64,000 nucleotides of DNA from Pontibacter ramchanderi (GTDB taxonomy: Bacteria > Bacteroidota > Bacteroidia > Cytophagales > Hymenobacteraceae). This document shows positions 7,654 to 15,931 of the stretch, piece after piece. The notes under the pieces were generated by a model, which had not been told where the DNA came from, did not search any database, and saw nothing but the letters and a program-made list of their open reading frames with translations. The translations under genes were made by a program, and so were the position numbers. How positions within the stretch are numbered: the first letter of the stretch is position 1; every line of letters begins with the position of its first letter. The stretch covers positions 1,547,884 to 1,611,883 of the forward strand of contig NZ_PJMU01000001.1 in the NCBI RefSeq assembly GCF_002846395.1, in the 5' to 3' direction.

Positions 7654-8784
7654 TTATACCATCAACAACCGCCAGATTCCTGCCAGCAGTACAATGCCCA
7701 ATGCAATAGGTGTAAGCACTTTCCAGCACAGATGCATGAGTTGGTCTACACGTAGGCGGGGGTAGGTCCAGCGGATCTGCAGCTGCAGAAAAAGCAACAC
7801 AAAGGTTTTGCTCAGCAGCCAGAAACCACCCCACAGTATACCTGACAGCTCCCCTACCGTGCCGGTCGTCCAGTTGGCGAATTTGAGCGCGGTCAGGTTC
7901 GGCAGTGGCGTATTCCAGCTTCCCAAAAAGAGGATAACGGCCACCAGGCTTACCAGCACCATCATGCTATACTCAGCCAGAAACAAAATGGCAAACCGGA
8001 AACCTGAGTACTCCACATGAAAACCCGCCACCAGCTCCGACTCCGCTTCAGGTATATCAAACGGCGCACGGTTGCTCTCGGCCAGCGATGCAATGAAGTA
8101 GATGACAAAGGCTACCAGCAAAATCGGCGCCCGGAAAATATTCCAGGTCGTGATGCCGCCTATGTTCGTTGTGTTTATACCCAGGGCCTCGATGCCAAAG
8201 AGCCAGTTCGTTTCAAACTCAAGACCCGGAAAACGATTGAGCAGGATACCTTGCTGGTAGCTGATCTCCTGAAAATCAAGCGACTGGCAGACCATAACAA
8301 CTGAGAGAATAGCCAGACCTGCCGGTATTTCATAGGAAACGATCTGGGCAACCGAGCGCATGGCGCCGAGCATGGCATATTTGTTATTGGAGCCCCAGCC
8401 CGCCATCAGCAAGCCCACCACATCCAGTGAAATAATAGCCAGCAGGTAAAAAACACCAATGCCTATACCTGCCGGTATCAGATCCGGGGTGAAGGGTATC
8501 ACGGCAAAGCCGGCGAAAACAGCCGCAAAGATCAGGATGGGCGCCAACTTAAATAGCTTCTTGTCGGCGGCGGCCGGCACAATGTCCTCTTTCTGCAACA
8601 GCTTCACCACATCCAGCACCGATTGCAGCGAACCATAGGGCCCGGCCTCGGTTGGCCCCATGCGGTCCTGCATAAAGGCCGCCACCTTGCGCTCTGCATA
8701 GGCAAGCACAATCACGATGCCCAGCAAGAGTAAAAGTGTCAGCGCAAAAGCCAGCATAGCGAATTGGGGTTTATGAACGGGCAA
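7654..8784 (-). CDS. nuoH: NADH-quinone oxidoreductase subunit H
   Basis: 376 aa with eight or more membrane helices. Family motifs are clear: AYAERKVAAFMQDRMGPTEAGPYGSLQSVLDVVKLLQKED near the N-terminus and AESNRAPFDIPEAESELVAGFHVEYSGFRFAILFLAEY, the loop that forms part of the quinone chamber. It is the first gene of the nuoHIJK run. nuoG or nuoF would normally precede it; here the upstream neighbour is map, 42 bases away and in the same direction. Confidence 0.95.
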   Translation of the reverse strand: MPVHKPQFAMLAFALTLLLLLGIVIVLAYAERKVAAFMQDRMGPTEAGPYGSLQSVLDVVKLLQKEDIVPAAADKKLFKLAPILIFAAVFAGFAVIPFTPDLIPAGIGIGVFYLLAIISLDVVGLLMAGWGSNNKYAMLGAMRSVAQIVSYEIPAGLAILSVVMVCQSLDFQEISYQQGILLNRFPGLEFETNWLFGIEALGINTTNIGGITTWNIFRAPILLVAFVIYFIASLAESNRAPFDIPEAESELVAGFHVEYSGFRFAILFLAEYSMMVLVSLVAVILFLGSWNTPLPNLTALKFANWTTGTVGELSGILWGGFWLLSKTFVLLFLQLQIRWTYPRLRVDQLMHLCWKVLTPIALGIVLLAGIWRLLMV

Positions 8785-8826
8785 AGGTAGTTTTTAATGT
8801 GCTACTGTAGCAAGTATACCGCCTGT

Positions 8827-9585
8827 TTAAATACCATTGGCGGACGTCAGGATGATCGGCTCGCCGTCGGTTATCAGGATGGTGTGCTCGTGCTGTGCTA
8901 CGTAAGCACCTGCATCGGCCAATAGCGTCCAGCCGTCGCCTTTCTCGTGCACGTAGCTGCCTTTAGTTGAAATGAAGGTTTCGACAGCCACCACAGTATT
9001 TTTCCGGAAGCGGCGGGTTTCATGCTTGTCATAGAAACAGGGAATCTCGTGCGGTTCTTCGTGCAAACTGCGCCCCACGCCGTGGCCAACAAGATTCTTG
9101 ATCACCTTAAAGCCATTCTTTTTCGCTTCTGTCTCAATAATGCGGCCGATTTCTGCGATCTTCCTCCCGCCTTTTATTTCCTTTAGCGCTTTGTGCAGCG
9201 CCACGGCAGAGGTATCCACAAGCTTGCTCAGGCCATGGATGTCTTCTCCCAGAATAAAGGACCCGCCGTTATCGGCGTAGTAACCATCAAGTTCTGCAGA
9301 CACGTCAATGTTCACCAGGTCGCCGTCTTGCAGCAGGGTTTTGTCTGAGGGTATGCCGTGAGCGGCCTCATTGTTGATACTGATACAGGTATAGCCAGGA
9401 AAATCGTACGTGATCTTGGGAGCCGATTGCGCACCGAAAGACTGCAGGATGTTACTGCCGAATTCGTCCAGTTCTTTTGTTGTCATACCTGCCCGGGCAT
9501 GCTCGCGCATTTGTTTTAGCGTCAGCGCAACGGCCTCACTCACCTTCTTTATACCTTCCAGATCTTTTTCTGAGTCTATTGACAT
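8827..9585 (-). CDS. map: Methionine aminopeptidase, type I
   Basis: 252 aa, the size of bacterial type I enzymes. It removes the initiator Met from nascent proteins. The five metal ligands are in place: D94 (NIDVS), D105 (YADNG), H168 (GHGVG), E202 (AVETF) and E233 (QHEHT); the substrate-binding H76 is in NEAAHGIP. It sits between the upstream glutathionylspermidine-synthase-like gene and nuoH, all on the minus strand, without the secY or infA neighbours of many bacteria, so it may be an additional Map copy. Confidence 0.94.
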   Translation of the reverse strand: MSIDSEKDLEGIKKVSEAVALTLKQMREHARAGMTTKELDEFGSNILQSFGAQSAPKITYDFPGYTCISINNEAAHGIPSDKTLLQDGDLVNIDVSAELDGYYADNGGSFILGEDIHGLSKLVDTSAVALHKALKEIKGGRKIAEIGRIIETEAKKNGFKVIKNLVGHGVGRSLHEEPHEIPCFYDKHETRRFRKNTVVAVETFISTKGSYVHEKGDGWTLLADAGAYVAQHEHTILITDGEPIILTSANGI

Positions 9586-9622
9586 GGCTATACCTGTTTT
9601 AAATCCTTATTAATAGCTATCA

Positions 9623-10810
9623 CTACCCTTCTACCAGATGCGGCACAAACTGCGACAGGTTGGTGATGATGCCTTTTTCGCGGCGGAAACCGATGGCGGC
9701 GCCTTCGCCTGACCAGAATACACCGGCCTGGTACTGGTAGCCCCTGCTGTCTTCGGGTAGTTCGCACCAACGTTGGTATACCTGTTGCTGCTGGTCATAC
9801 TCCCCCTGCACTTTCGTTACGCGCCCACGGTCTACTACCTCCACGCTCTGCCCTTCGCGGCCAAAGTACGGTTTTTTGATATACTTACCAGAGAGCGGCT
9901 CCAGGTCTGTTTCCAGCAAAAGCGGGTGGTAAGGGAAAGCTTTCCAAAGCCAGGCCAGCATGCCTTTGCTCTGAAACAGCAAGGTATAGGCGGGGTTTGC
10001 AATCGTGATGGTGCGGGAACGGGAAAGCAGTGTCAGGGTCTGGAGCAGCTCGGGCTCTTCCCAGGCAATTTGTTCCCAGGGCAACAGTTTGAAAAGGAAT
10101 GGGAAGTGTCGCCACTGATCTGGCTCTACCTGTGCCCATACGCCCTTCTCCTCGCCTTCTGAGGTAAAACTCACTTCCTCGATCGGGCAAAGGTGCGACT
10201 CAAATCCGGCTTCGTTGGCGGCTTGCGCTATTACGGAGCAATTGGCTTCGTCCTCGGCGCTCGCCCCGATGTAGGTCACCAGCAAGGCCGGTGCCAGGTC
10301 CTCGTTGCGCTCGCGCCATACCTTGAGCTGCTCTACCAAAGCTTCGTACAGACCGGAATATTGCAGCGCGTTGTTTTTGCCGGCCGCGGCCAGACTTGCC
10401 CACTGCACTACGGCCGTTTCAGGTATAGAAGTGGCTGTATCGGCGTTAAACTCCAACATCTTGGGACCATCCGGTGTCATGGCCAGGTCGAAACGTCCGT
10501 ACAAATGCAACTGGCGGTCGTCGTTCCAGGACAGGCGCACGAGTTGCCAAAGGTTCTCAGGTATACCCAGCACTTTCAGGAATGCATCCGGCAGATCAGC
10601 GGGTATGGACTGCACCATCATATCATACAGCGAGCTGGCGGCATCAAGCAATTCCTCGGCTTCGTCTTCGGTAATGACCACAGCCTCGCCAGGCACGTAG
10701 TTAGCGCAGCCATCCTCTACGCACCACTCCCAGCCCAGCCCGCGCACAGCCTTTTCCACATCACCGGTATGGGGTTTTATCTGAATGCTCGTCTTCTGAT
10801 TCTCTAACAT
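9623..10810 (-). CDS. Glutathionylspermidine synthase-like ATP-grasp protein (YgiC/YjfC type)
   Basis: 395 aa from MLENQKTSIQ; the frame is open another 16 codons upstream but those look non-coding. It matches the C-terminal synthetase domain of E. coli Gss and the stand-alone YgiC/YjfC proteins: GRFDLAMTPDGPKMLEFNADTATSI (metal-binding Asp, Glu and Asn of an ATP-grasp site), FKLLPWEQIAWEEPELLQ, and the C-terminal KPYFGREGQSV and YQAGVFWSGEGAAIGFRREKGIITNLSQFVPH. The family ligates an amine to a peptide carboxylate with ATP; the substrate in YgiC-type proteins is not established. A YgiB-like lipoprotein gene lies just upstream, as in the E. coli ygiB-ygiC pair. Confidence 0.88.
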   Translation of the reverse strand: MLENQKTSIQIKPHTGDVEKAVRGLGWEWCVEDGCANYVPGEAVVITEDEAEELLDAASSLYDMMVQSIPADLPDAFLKVLGIPENLWQLVRLSWNDDRQLHLYGRFDLAMTPDGPKMLEFNADTATSIPETAVVQWASLAAAGKNNALQYSGLYEALVEQLKVWRERNEDLAPALLVTYIGASAEDEANCSVIAQAANEAGFESHLCPIEEVSFTSEGEEKGVWAQVEPDQWRHFPFLFKLLPWEQIAWEEPELLQTLTLLSRSRTITIANPAYTLLFQSKGMLAWLWKAFPYHPLLLETDLEPLSGKYIKKPYFGREGQSVEVVDRGRVTKVQGEYDQQQQVYQRWCELPEDSRGYQYQAGVFWSGEGAAIGFRREKGIITNLSQFVPHLVEG

Positions 10811-10981
10811 GAAATGTTTTGACCTAATAGATTGAAACGTGAAAGAAGGTACCGGCACAAGCGTAACAGCTTCTCCCGATACCTTCGAAAACAGGTATGC
10901 TGCAGGCTATACCCGAAAGATGCCGTATACCTGGATGCCTATGCCTGCAGGATACAATGATCGCGCCCGTCTTGAGTCGGT

Positions 10982-11533
10982 TTAGGCTCCCGCACCGCTG
11001 CTGCGCCCACGGAAGTAACCGCTCCGGCCGGTGCGTGGCGCCGTTGACTGCTGGCGATAGGTCTGCACGTTCTGGCGCCAGGCAGCGGTGTTGTTCATCA
11101 CGCCCGGGTTGGCATAGTAAGCAGGCCGCGGAGACATCATGCGCCCAGCCATGTAGCCCATGGCGCTCCACCACAACACGTTACCCAAGCCGAAGCCACC
11201 CTGGTTGTACTGCTGCTGGTTATTGGCGAGGTCGCGCATCTGGTTCTCCAGCGCCAGGCCCTGCAGCGTGTCCACGCGGCCGTCGTTATACTTCAGGATA
11301 GCCATGCTCTGTCCCGGCGCCGTGGTGCGCTCGTCTGTTATTTTCCATTGGTCAGGAGCCTCCTCTGTCAGCTCCGTCACAACACCGTCGGGCACGGGCA
11401 CTTCGGTGCCGGCGTTCCATTCGTCGTTTTTCTGTGTGTTGGAGTCGCAGCTGGTCAATCCCATCGTAGCGGCAGCCGCCACAATAAAGGCGTTGCGCTT
11501 AAAGTCACCAATGGTTAAATATCGCTTTTTCAT
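10982..11533 (-). CDS. YgiB-like (DUF1190/UPF0323 type) lipoprotein
   Basis: 183 aa from MKKRYLTIGDF, a natural signal start; the longer frame to 11647 adds 38 unlikely residues. A hydrophobic stretch ends in the lipobox GLTSC, so it is probably a lipoprotein. The second half has a Gln/Asn-rich linker, then VLWWSAMGYMAGRMMSPRP and a Gly/Ser/Arg tail GRSGYFRGRSSGAGA. This resembles E. coli YgiB, which has WMPLMAGYMMGRLM and a similar glycine-rich end. The next gene downstream is YgiC-like, so the pair order agrees. The role of the pair is unknown; an envelope function is likely. Confidence 0.72.
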   Translation of the reverse strand: MKKRYLTIGDFKRNAFIVAAAATMGLTSCDSNTQKNDEWNAGTEVPVPDGVVTELTEEAPDQWKITDERTTAPGQSMAILKYNDGRVDTLQGLALENQMRDLANNQQQYNQGGFGLGNVLWWSAMGYMAGRMMSPRPAYYANPGVMNNTAAWRQNVQTYRQQSTAPRTGRSGYFRGRSSGAGA

Positions 11534-11770
11534 AAGACTTTCTCGGTTGCTGTATAAAAGTACTCTTTTTACGGGATTTTCGGAAGTGTGGAGCTTAGGA
11601 TTGCTGGCTGAGTGACTGTTTGGTTCAAAATCCCCTGCCGTTTCCACTCGGATTGAGAAGTCAGAAAGAGCGCTTCGATATGCCGCTCTTCACAGCCCGG
11701 AAATGATATTACGGTTTAACTCAACTTTCTACCTTCCAAAATTTCTGCCTTTCTAGCTTCCTAAACTTGC

Positions 11771-12586
11771 TTACTCCCACAACGGATAATGCTCCAGGTG
11801 CACCTTGCGTTTAAAGAAAATACGGGTGCTCTCCTCGAAAGAGCGGGTAAAGTCAGAAACGTAAAAAGCATGGTCGCGGAGCAGTTGATCCGATACCAGG
11901 CCGTTTGCTTCCAAAAAACCCCGGACATGTTTTGCCACAAGCTGGCTGGTGTCGAGCACATCCACTTTGCCCTGGTAGTAGTTCTCGATCTGTTTCTTGA
12001 TAAGCGGGTAATGCGTACACCCCAGGATCAGGGCCTCTATACCTTGCAGTTCGGGGGCAGACAGGTAAGCGTGGATCACATTCTCAGAAATAGAATCGTT
12101 GAAAAAACCCTCTTCGATCATGGCGGCGAGCAGTGGCGTGGCATGCGACTTCAGGGTGATGTCCAGGCCCAGCGCATCCACTTTTTTGAGGTATACATTC
12201 GAGTTGACTGTTTGCTTGGTGCCAATCAGTCCGATTGTTTTGCCCGCATAGGTTTTGCCGATGTGCTCTACCACTGGGTCTATCACATTGAGCACGCGGG
12301 CCTTGCTGCCCACATACTCCTTAACCAGTTCGTAAGCAGCCGCCGACGCCGAATTACAGGCAATCAAAATGACCTTGCAATGCTGCCGGAGTAGCAAATC
12401 GCAAATTTTAACGGCATAGGCCTGAATAGCAGCCGTAGACTTGTCGCCGTAGGGCAGGTGGGCCGTGTCGCCAAAGTATACCAACCGTTCCTGCGGTAGC
12501 TCCCTCACAATTGCCTGGGCTACCGTCAATCCGCCTATGCCACTGTCGAAAACCCCGATCGGGTATGTATTTCTCTTGTCTTCCAT
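11771..12586 (-). CDS. murI: Glutamate racemase
   Basis: 271 aa. It makes D-glutamate for peptidoglycan. The two catalytic cysteines are C77 (ACNSAS) and C190 (GCTHYPL); the N-terminal GVFDSGIGGLTV (D14, S15) and GDTAHLPYG complete the active site. Length is normal. It is transcribed alone on the minus strand, with the YgiB-like gene about 240 bases downstream and a divergent RDD gene upstream. Confidence 0.96.
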   Translation of the reverse strand: MEDKRNTYPIGVFDSGIGGLTVAQAIVRELPQERLVYFGDTAHLPYGDKSTAAIQAYAVKICDLLLRQHCKVILIACNSASAAAYELVKEYVGSKARVLNVIDPVVEHIGKTYAGKTIGLIGTKQTVNSNVYLKKVDALGLDITLKSHATPLLAAMIEEGFFNDSISENVIHAYLSAPELQGIEALILGCTHYPLIKKQIENYYQGKVDVLDTSQLVAKHVRGFLEANGLVSDQLLRDHAFYVSDFTRSFEESTRIFFKRKVHLEHYPLWE

Positions 12587-12899
12587 ACGCTGCGAAGTTA
12601 GGCTAAAACCAGCAGAATCGGATGTTCACCCACTTTTTAAGATCATTCACTTATTAAGCGGCCTCCGTTGGATTTTTCAATCTTATTATTGAGTTATGAA
12701 TCAAATCGAAGTACTGATAAGCATCTTTTAAAAATATTATTTTTACAATATATTTTGTCAATAAAATTTAATTGATTACATTTAAGTACCTTACACAAAG
12801 GCGATTGCCAGGTATACCTGCATTAGCCGTGAACCACTCCTCGTTGGCTTTATCAACAGAGCAGATAAAGCAGTTTATCCACCCCTAAGCCTAACCCTT
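12587..12899. other. AT-rich divergent spacer between murI and the RDD gene
   Basis: 313 bases without a credible ORF. The centre (about 12720-12790) is strongly AT-rich and carries the promoter listed separately. One complete copy of the palindrome AGGTATACCT lies at about 12812. Confidence 0.6.
12754..12784 (+). promoter_or_regulatory. Bacteroidota-type promoter for the RDD gene
   Basis: TTTG (12754-12757), a 19-base spacer and TACATTTA (12777-12784) match the TTTG / TAnnTTTG elements of Bacteroidota housekeeping promoters at seven of eight positions of the proximal element. It would give a leader of about 110 bases. Confidence 0.6.
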
Positions 12900-13430
12900 A
12901 TGCCTACCGCTATCTCAGACTCTGCATTCATCATGTCGACCGCTTCACCCATTGTGAAACGCGCCCCCCTGTATGGTAGTTTTATCAGTCGCTTCGTGGC
13001 CTTCCTCATCGATACGACCATACTTGTGTTCTGGTATTCGATCATCATCTACTCTATGGCTGATTATTCGCTCCAGTTCAACACTTGGAAGCAGGTAGTG
13101 TTTGTGGAGGGTGGCATCAGTTTACTAGAGTTCGAGGCAGTGTTGCAACTCTTCTTCTACAGCCTCTATTTCCCGGTGCTGCACTGGCTTTATTTTACCT
13201 TGCTTGAGTCCTCTCCTAAGCAGGCCACGGTGGGCAAGTCTACCCTGGGCTTAAAAGTGACCGACCTGCGTGGCAAGCGCATATCGTTCCTGCGGGCAAA
13301 CGCGCGCTACTTTGCCCGCCTCATTTCAGCGGTCCCGCTCCTGCTTGGTTTTTTGCTCATTTTGTCCACACGCCGCAAGCAGGCCTTGCACGACTATGTG
13401 GCCCGCACATTGGTCATGACAGACCAATAA
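12900..13430 (+). CDS. RDD family membrane protein
   Basis: 176 aa; an internal ATG at 12933 (MSTASPIVK) is an alternative start. The RDD signature is visible as FISRFVAFLIDTTILVFWYSIII, and the third helix region has ATVGKSTLGLKVTDLRGKRISFLRANARYFARLIS, the second conserved block of the family. Three membrane helices are expected. RDD proteins are small membrane proteins, some linked to cation transport; no specific substrate can be assigned here. It stands alone between divergent murI and the SPW-type gene. Confidence 0.85.
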   Translation: MPTAISDSAFIMSTASPIVKRAPLYGSFISRFVAFLIDTTILVFWYSIIIYSMADYSLQFNTWKQVVFVEGGISLLEFEAVLQLFFYSLYFPVLHWLYFTLLESSPKQATVGKSTLGLKVTDLRGKRISFLRANARYFARLISAVPLLLGFLLILSTRRKQALHDYVARTLVMTDQ

Positions 13431-13504
13431 ATTGCACTTTTTTTCTACTATATATTTAACCCCCCCTTTCGCGGAGCGTATACTATACCTTGTGAAACAA
13501 TAAG

Positions 13505-13517
13505 AAAGGAGGTAGTG
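13505..13517 (+). promoter_or_regulatory. Strong Shine-Dalgarno site of the SPW gene
   Basis: AAAGGAGGT at 13505-13513 precedes ATG 13518 with ideal spacing. Most genes in this window have only A-rich leaders. The site favours the ATG over the GTG at 13515, which would sit too close. Confidence 0.65.
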
Positions 13518-13907
13518 ATGCGTTTTATCCCAACCCGATTCCACGGTATATTGGATTACTTATATGGTATTTTATTGATTGCATCGCCTTGGCTGTTTGA
13601 CTTCGCCGCTGGCGGGGCCGAAACATGGGTACCGGTCGTTATCGGCGCCATAGTGCTGCTGCAAACGGTTTTCACCGACTTTGAAATGGGACTGGTGCGA
13701 AAGATCCCGATGCAGACACACCTGCTGCTCGACTTCGGCATTGGCGTTATTTTGGCGCTATCGCCCTGGCTGTTTGGTTTTGCTGATCGTGTGTTCACAC
13801 CGCACCTGATATTCGGTGTTTTCTCGATGCTGGCAGCGCTCACCACGCACCGCACACCGAGCAGAGCCTACAAAACCAACGTAGCACACGAAGAAACCAT
13901 GCGCTAA
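13518..13907 (+). CDS. SPW-repeat type membrane protein
   Basis: 129 aa from the ATG at 13518 (a GTG three bases earlier is possible). Two copies of an SPW block are visible, IASPWLFDFAAG near residue 25 and LSPWLFGFADR near residue 82, each at the end of a membrane helix, giving four helices as in the SPW family. An AAGGAGG Shine-Dalgarno-like site ends five bases before the ATG, unusually strong for a Bacteroidota gene. The function of SPW proteins is not known. A perfect terminator hairpin follows. Confidence 0.82.
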   Translation: MRFIPTRFHGILDYLYGILLIASPWLFDFAAGGAETWVPVVIGAIVLLQTVFTDFEMGLVRKIPMQTHLLLDFGIGVILALSPWLFGFADRVFTPHLIFGVFSMLAALTTHRTPSRAYKTNVAHEETMR

Positions 13908-13930
13908 GCCTCACACACCATGCTTTAGGC

Positions 13931-13960
13931 AACAGGCTGACTTGAATAAGTCAGCCTGTT
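13931..13960 (+). terminator. Intrinsic terminator after the SPW gene
   Basis: Perfect 13-bp stem (13931-13943 with 13948-13960), a GAAT loop and a T-rich tail TTATTTTG. It insulates the ABC-F gene that starts 45 bases later. Confidence 0.85.
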
Positions 13961-13992
13961 TTATTTTGCCTGCTCCATAGCGTAGAAATGCC

Positions 13993-14000
13993 TAAATTTG
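13993..14000 (+). promoter_or_regulatory. Proximal promoter element directly before the ABC-F gene
   Basis: TAAATTTG is an exact TAnnTTTG element ending four bases before the ATG at 14005, so transcription would begin at or next to the start codon (leaderless mRNA). The nearest TTTG upstream (13965-13968) is 24 bases away, longer than usual, so the distal element is uncertain. Confidence 0.5.
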
Positions 14001-14004
14001 CTTT

Positions 14005-15876
14005 ATGAATTACCTATCCGCAGAAAATATTTCGAAGAGCTTCGGCGATCGCTGGCTTTTCAAAAACCTGAACTTCGGCATCAGTCAGGGGCAGCGCGTG
14101 GCCCTTGTCGGTGTGAATGGCTCCGGCAAAACAACTTTGCTTAATGTGCTGGCTGGCAAACTGCCGCCCGACGGTGGCAGCGTGAGTGTGCGAAAAGAAG
14201 TCAGCATCGGATTTCTGGGTCAGAACCCGGAGTTTGATGAAGAGCTCACCGTGCAGCAGACTATTTTTGGCGGACAGGGCGAAGTGCTCGACGTGATCCG
14301 TGAGTACGAGGTGGCTATCTCCCACCCGGATACCAGTGCCGATAAAATGCAGCACCTGATGGAGCGCATGGACGAGCTGCAGGCCTGGGATTTTGAGATC
14401 AAAGTGAAGCAGATCCTCTCCAAGTTAGGTATACACAACCTGGAACAGCAGATAAAGCACCTCTCCGGCGGGCAGCGCAAGCGGGTGGCCATGGCGCGTG
14501 TGCTTATCGAAGAGCCCAGCATGCTCATCCTCGACGAGCCTACCAACCACCTCGACCTGGATACTATTGAGTGGCTCGAAGGCATCCTCTCGACTCAGAA
14601 CACGACCATCCTGATGGTGACGCACGACCGATACTTCCTGGATAAGGTAGCCAACGAGATAGCCGAACTCGACAACGGCGAACTCTATACCTACAAGGGC
14701 AACTACAGCTACTTTGTGGAGAAAAAAGCCTCGCGCGAGGAAATGGCAGCCGCCGAAACCGAAAAGGCCCGCAACCTGATGCGCAAGGAGCTCGACTGGA
14801 TCAGGCGTCAGCCAAAGGCCCGTGGCACCAAAGCCAAGTATAGAGTAGATGCATTTGAGGAGCTGAAAGAGAAAGCCGCTAAGAAAACGGCAGGTCCTCA
14901 GCTGGAGCTATCTGTTAAAACGACACGCCAGGGCGGTAAGATTATTGAAGTGGATCATATCTCAAAGTCTTTTGGGAGCAAAAAGATTGTCGACGACTTC
15001 TCTTATGTGTTTAAGAAGAAAGACCGCATCGGCATTGTAGGCCCTAACGGCGCGGGCAAGTCTACTTTCCTGAACATGCTCACCGGCAAGCTACAGCCCG
15101 ACAGCGGCACCATCGACCCCGGCCAGACCACTGTGTTCGGTTATTACACCCAGGACGAACTGGAGTACAAGGAAGACCAGCGCGTGATCGATATAGTAAA
15201 AGAGATTGCCGAAGTAGTGGAGATGGCGAACGGCGAAGTGATCACGGCCAGCCAGTTTTTGCAGCACTTTCAGTTTGCGCCGCCGCAGCAGTATACCTTT
15301 GTGAGCAAACTGAGCGGTGGCGAAAAGCGCCGTCTACAGCTGCTGCGCGTGCTCATCAAGAACCCCAACTTCCTCATTCTCGACGAGCCCACTAACGACC
15401 TGGACATCATCACGCTGAACATCCTCGAGGACTTTTTGCTCAACTTCGGGGGTTGCCTGCTCATGGTGTCGCACGACCGCTATTTTATGGACCGCCTGGT
15501 AGAGCACCTGTTTGTGTTTGAGGGTGAAGGCAAGATCCGCAACTTCCCGGGCAACTACACCGACTACCGCGAGTGGCTGAAAGAGCAGGAAAAAACTGTT
15601 CAGGAGACCAAACCAGCCGCTCCTGTAGTGGAGAAGAAACAGGAAAAGGCGGAAGGCAAGCGCAAACCAACCTATCAGGAGAAAAAGGAATTTGAGGAAC
15701 TGGAGAAGCAGATGCCAAAGCTGGAGGCCCGCAAGTCTGAACTGATAGACACCATGAACGCCGGCACCACCACCGACCACCAACAACTCAATGCCTGGGC
15801 CAAAGAACTGGAGCAGCTGAACGAGCAACTGGAGGAGATGGAAATGCGTTGGCTCGAGCTTTCGGAGATCATGTAA
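14005..15876 (+). CDS. ABC-F family ATPase, Uup-like
   Basis: 623 aa with two ABC domains and no membrane segment. The first Walker A is GVNGSGKTT (36-44), with signature LSGGQRKR near 153 and LDEPTNHLDL near 176. The second set is GPNGAGKST, LSGGEKRRLQ and LDEPTNDLDI. A long linker joins them, and a C-terminal tail from about residue 535 is Lys/Glu-rich and coiled-coil-like, as in Uup. ABC-F proteins act on ribosomes; Uup is tied to ribosome and replication/transposition phenotypes in E. coli. It is not specifically a resistance protein as far as can be seen. It is single and followed by a bidirectional terminator. Confidence 0.9.
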   Translation: MNYLSAENISKSFGDRWLFKNLNFGISQGQRVALVGVNGSGKTTLLNVLAGKLPPDGGSVSVRKEVSIGFLGQNPEFDEELTVQQTIFGGQGEVLDVIREYEVAISHPDTSADKMQHLMERMDELQAWDFEIKVKQILSKLGIHNLEQQIKHLSGGQRKRVAMARVLIEEPSMLILDEPTNHLDLDTIEWLEGILSTQNTTILMVTHDRYFLDKVANEIAELDNGELYTYKGNYSYFVEKKASREEMAAAETEKARNLMRKELDWIRRQPKARGTKAKYRVDAFEELKEKAAKKTAGPQLELSVKTTRQGGKIIEVDHISKSFGSKKIVDDFSYVFKKKDRIGIVGPNGAGKSTFLNMLTGKLQPDSGTIDPGQTTVFGYYTQDELEYKEDQRVIDIVKEIAEVVEMANGEVITASQFLQHFQFAPPQQYTFVSKLSGGEKRRLQLLRVLIKNPNFLILDEPTNDLDIITLNILEDFLLNFGGCLLMVSHDRYFMDRLVEHLFVFEGEGKIRNFPGNYTDYREWLKEQEKTVQETKPAAPVVEKKQEKAEGKRKPTYQEKKEFEELEKQMPKLEARKSELIDTMNAGTTTDHQQLNAWAKELEQLNEQLEEMEMRWLELSEIM

Positions 15877-15895
15877 TTAATATTTGCTATACCTT

Positions 15896-15931
15896 AAAAA
15901 CGCCGGAGCAGCTTGCTGTTTCGGCGTTTTT
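15896..15931. terminator. Bidirectional terminator after the ABC-F gene
   Basis: AAAAACGCCG (15896-15905) pairs with CGGCGTTTTT (15922-15931), with a further short AGCAG/CTGTT-like pairing in the loop. A and T runs on the two sides suit termination of both convergent genes. Confidence 0.8.
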
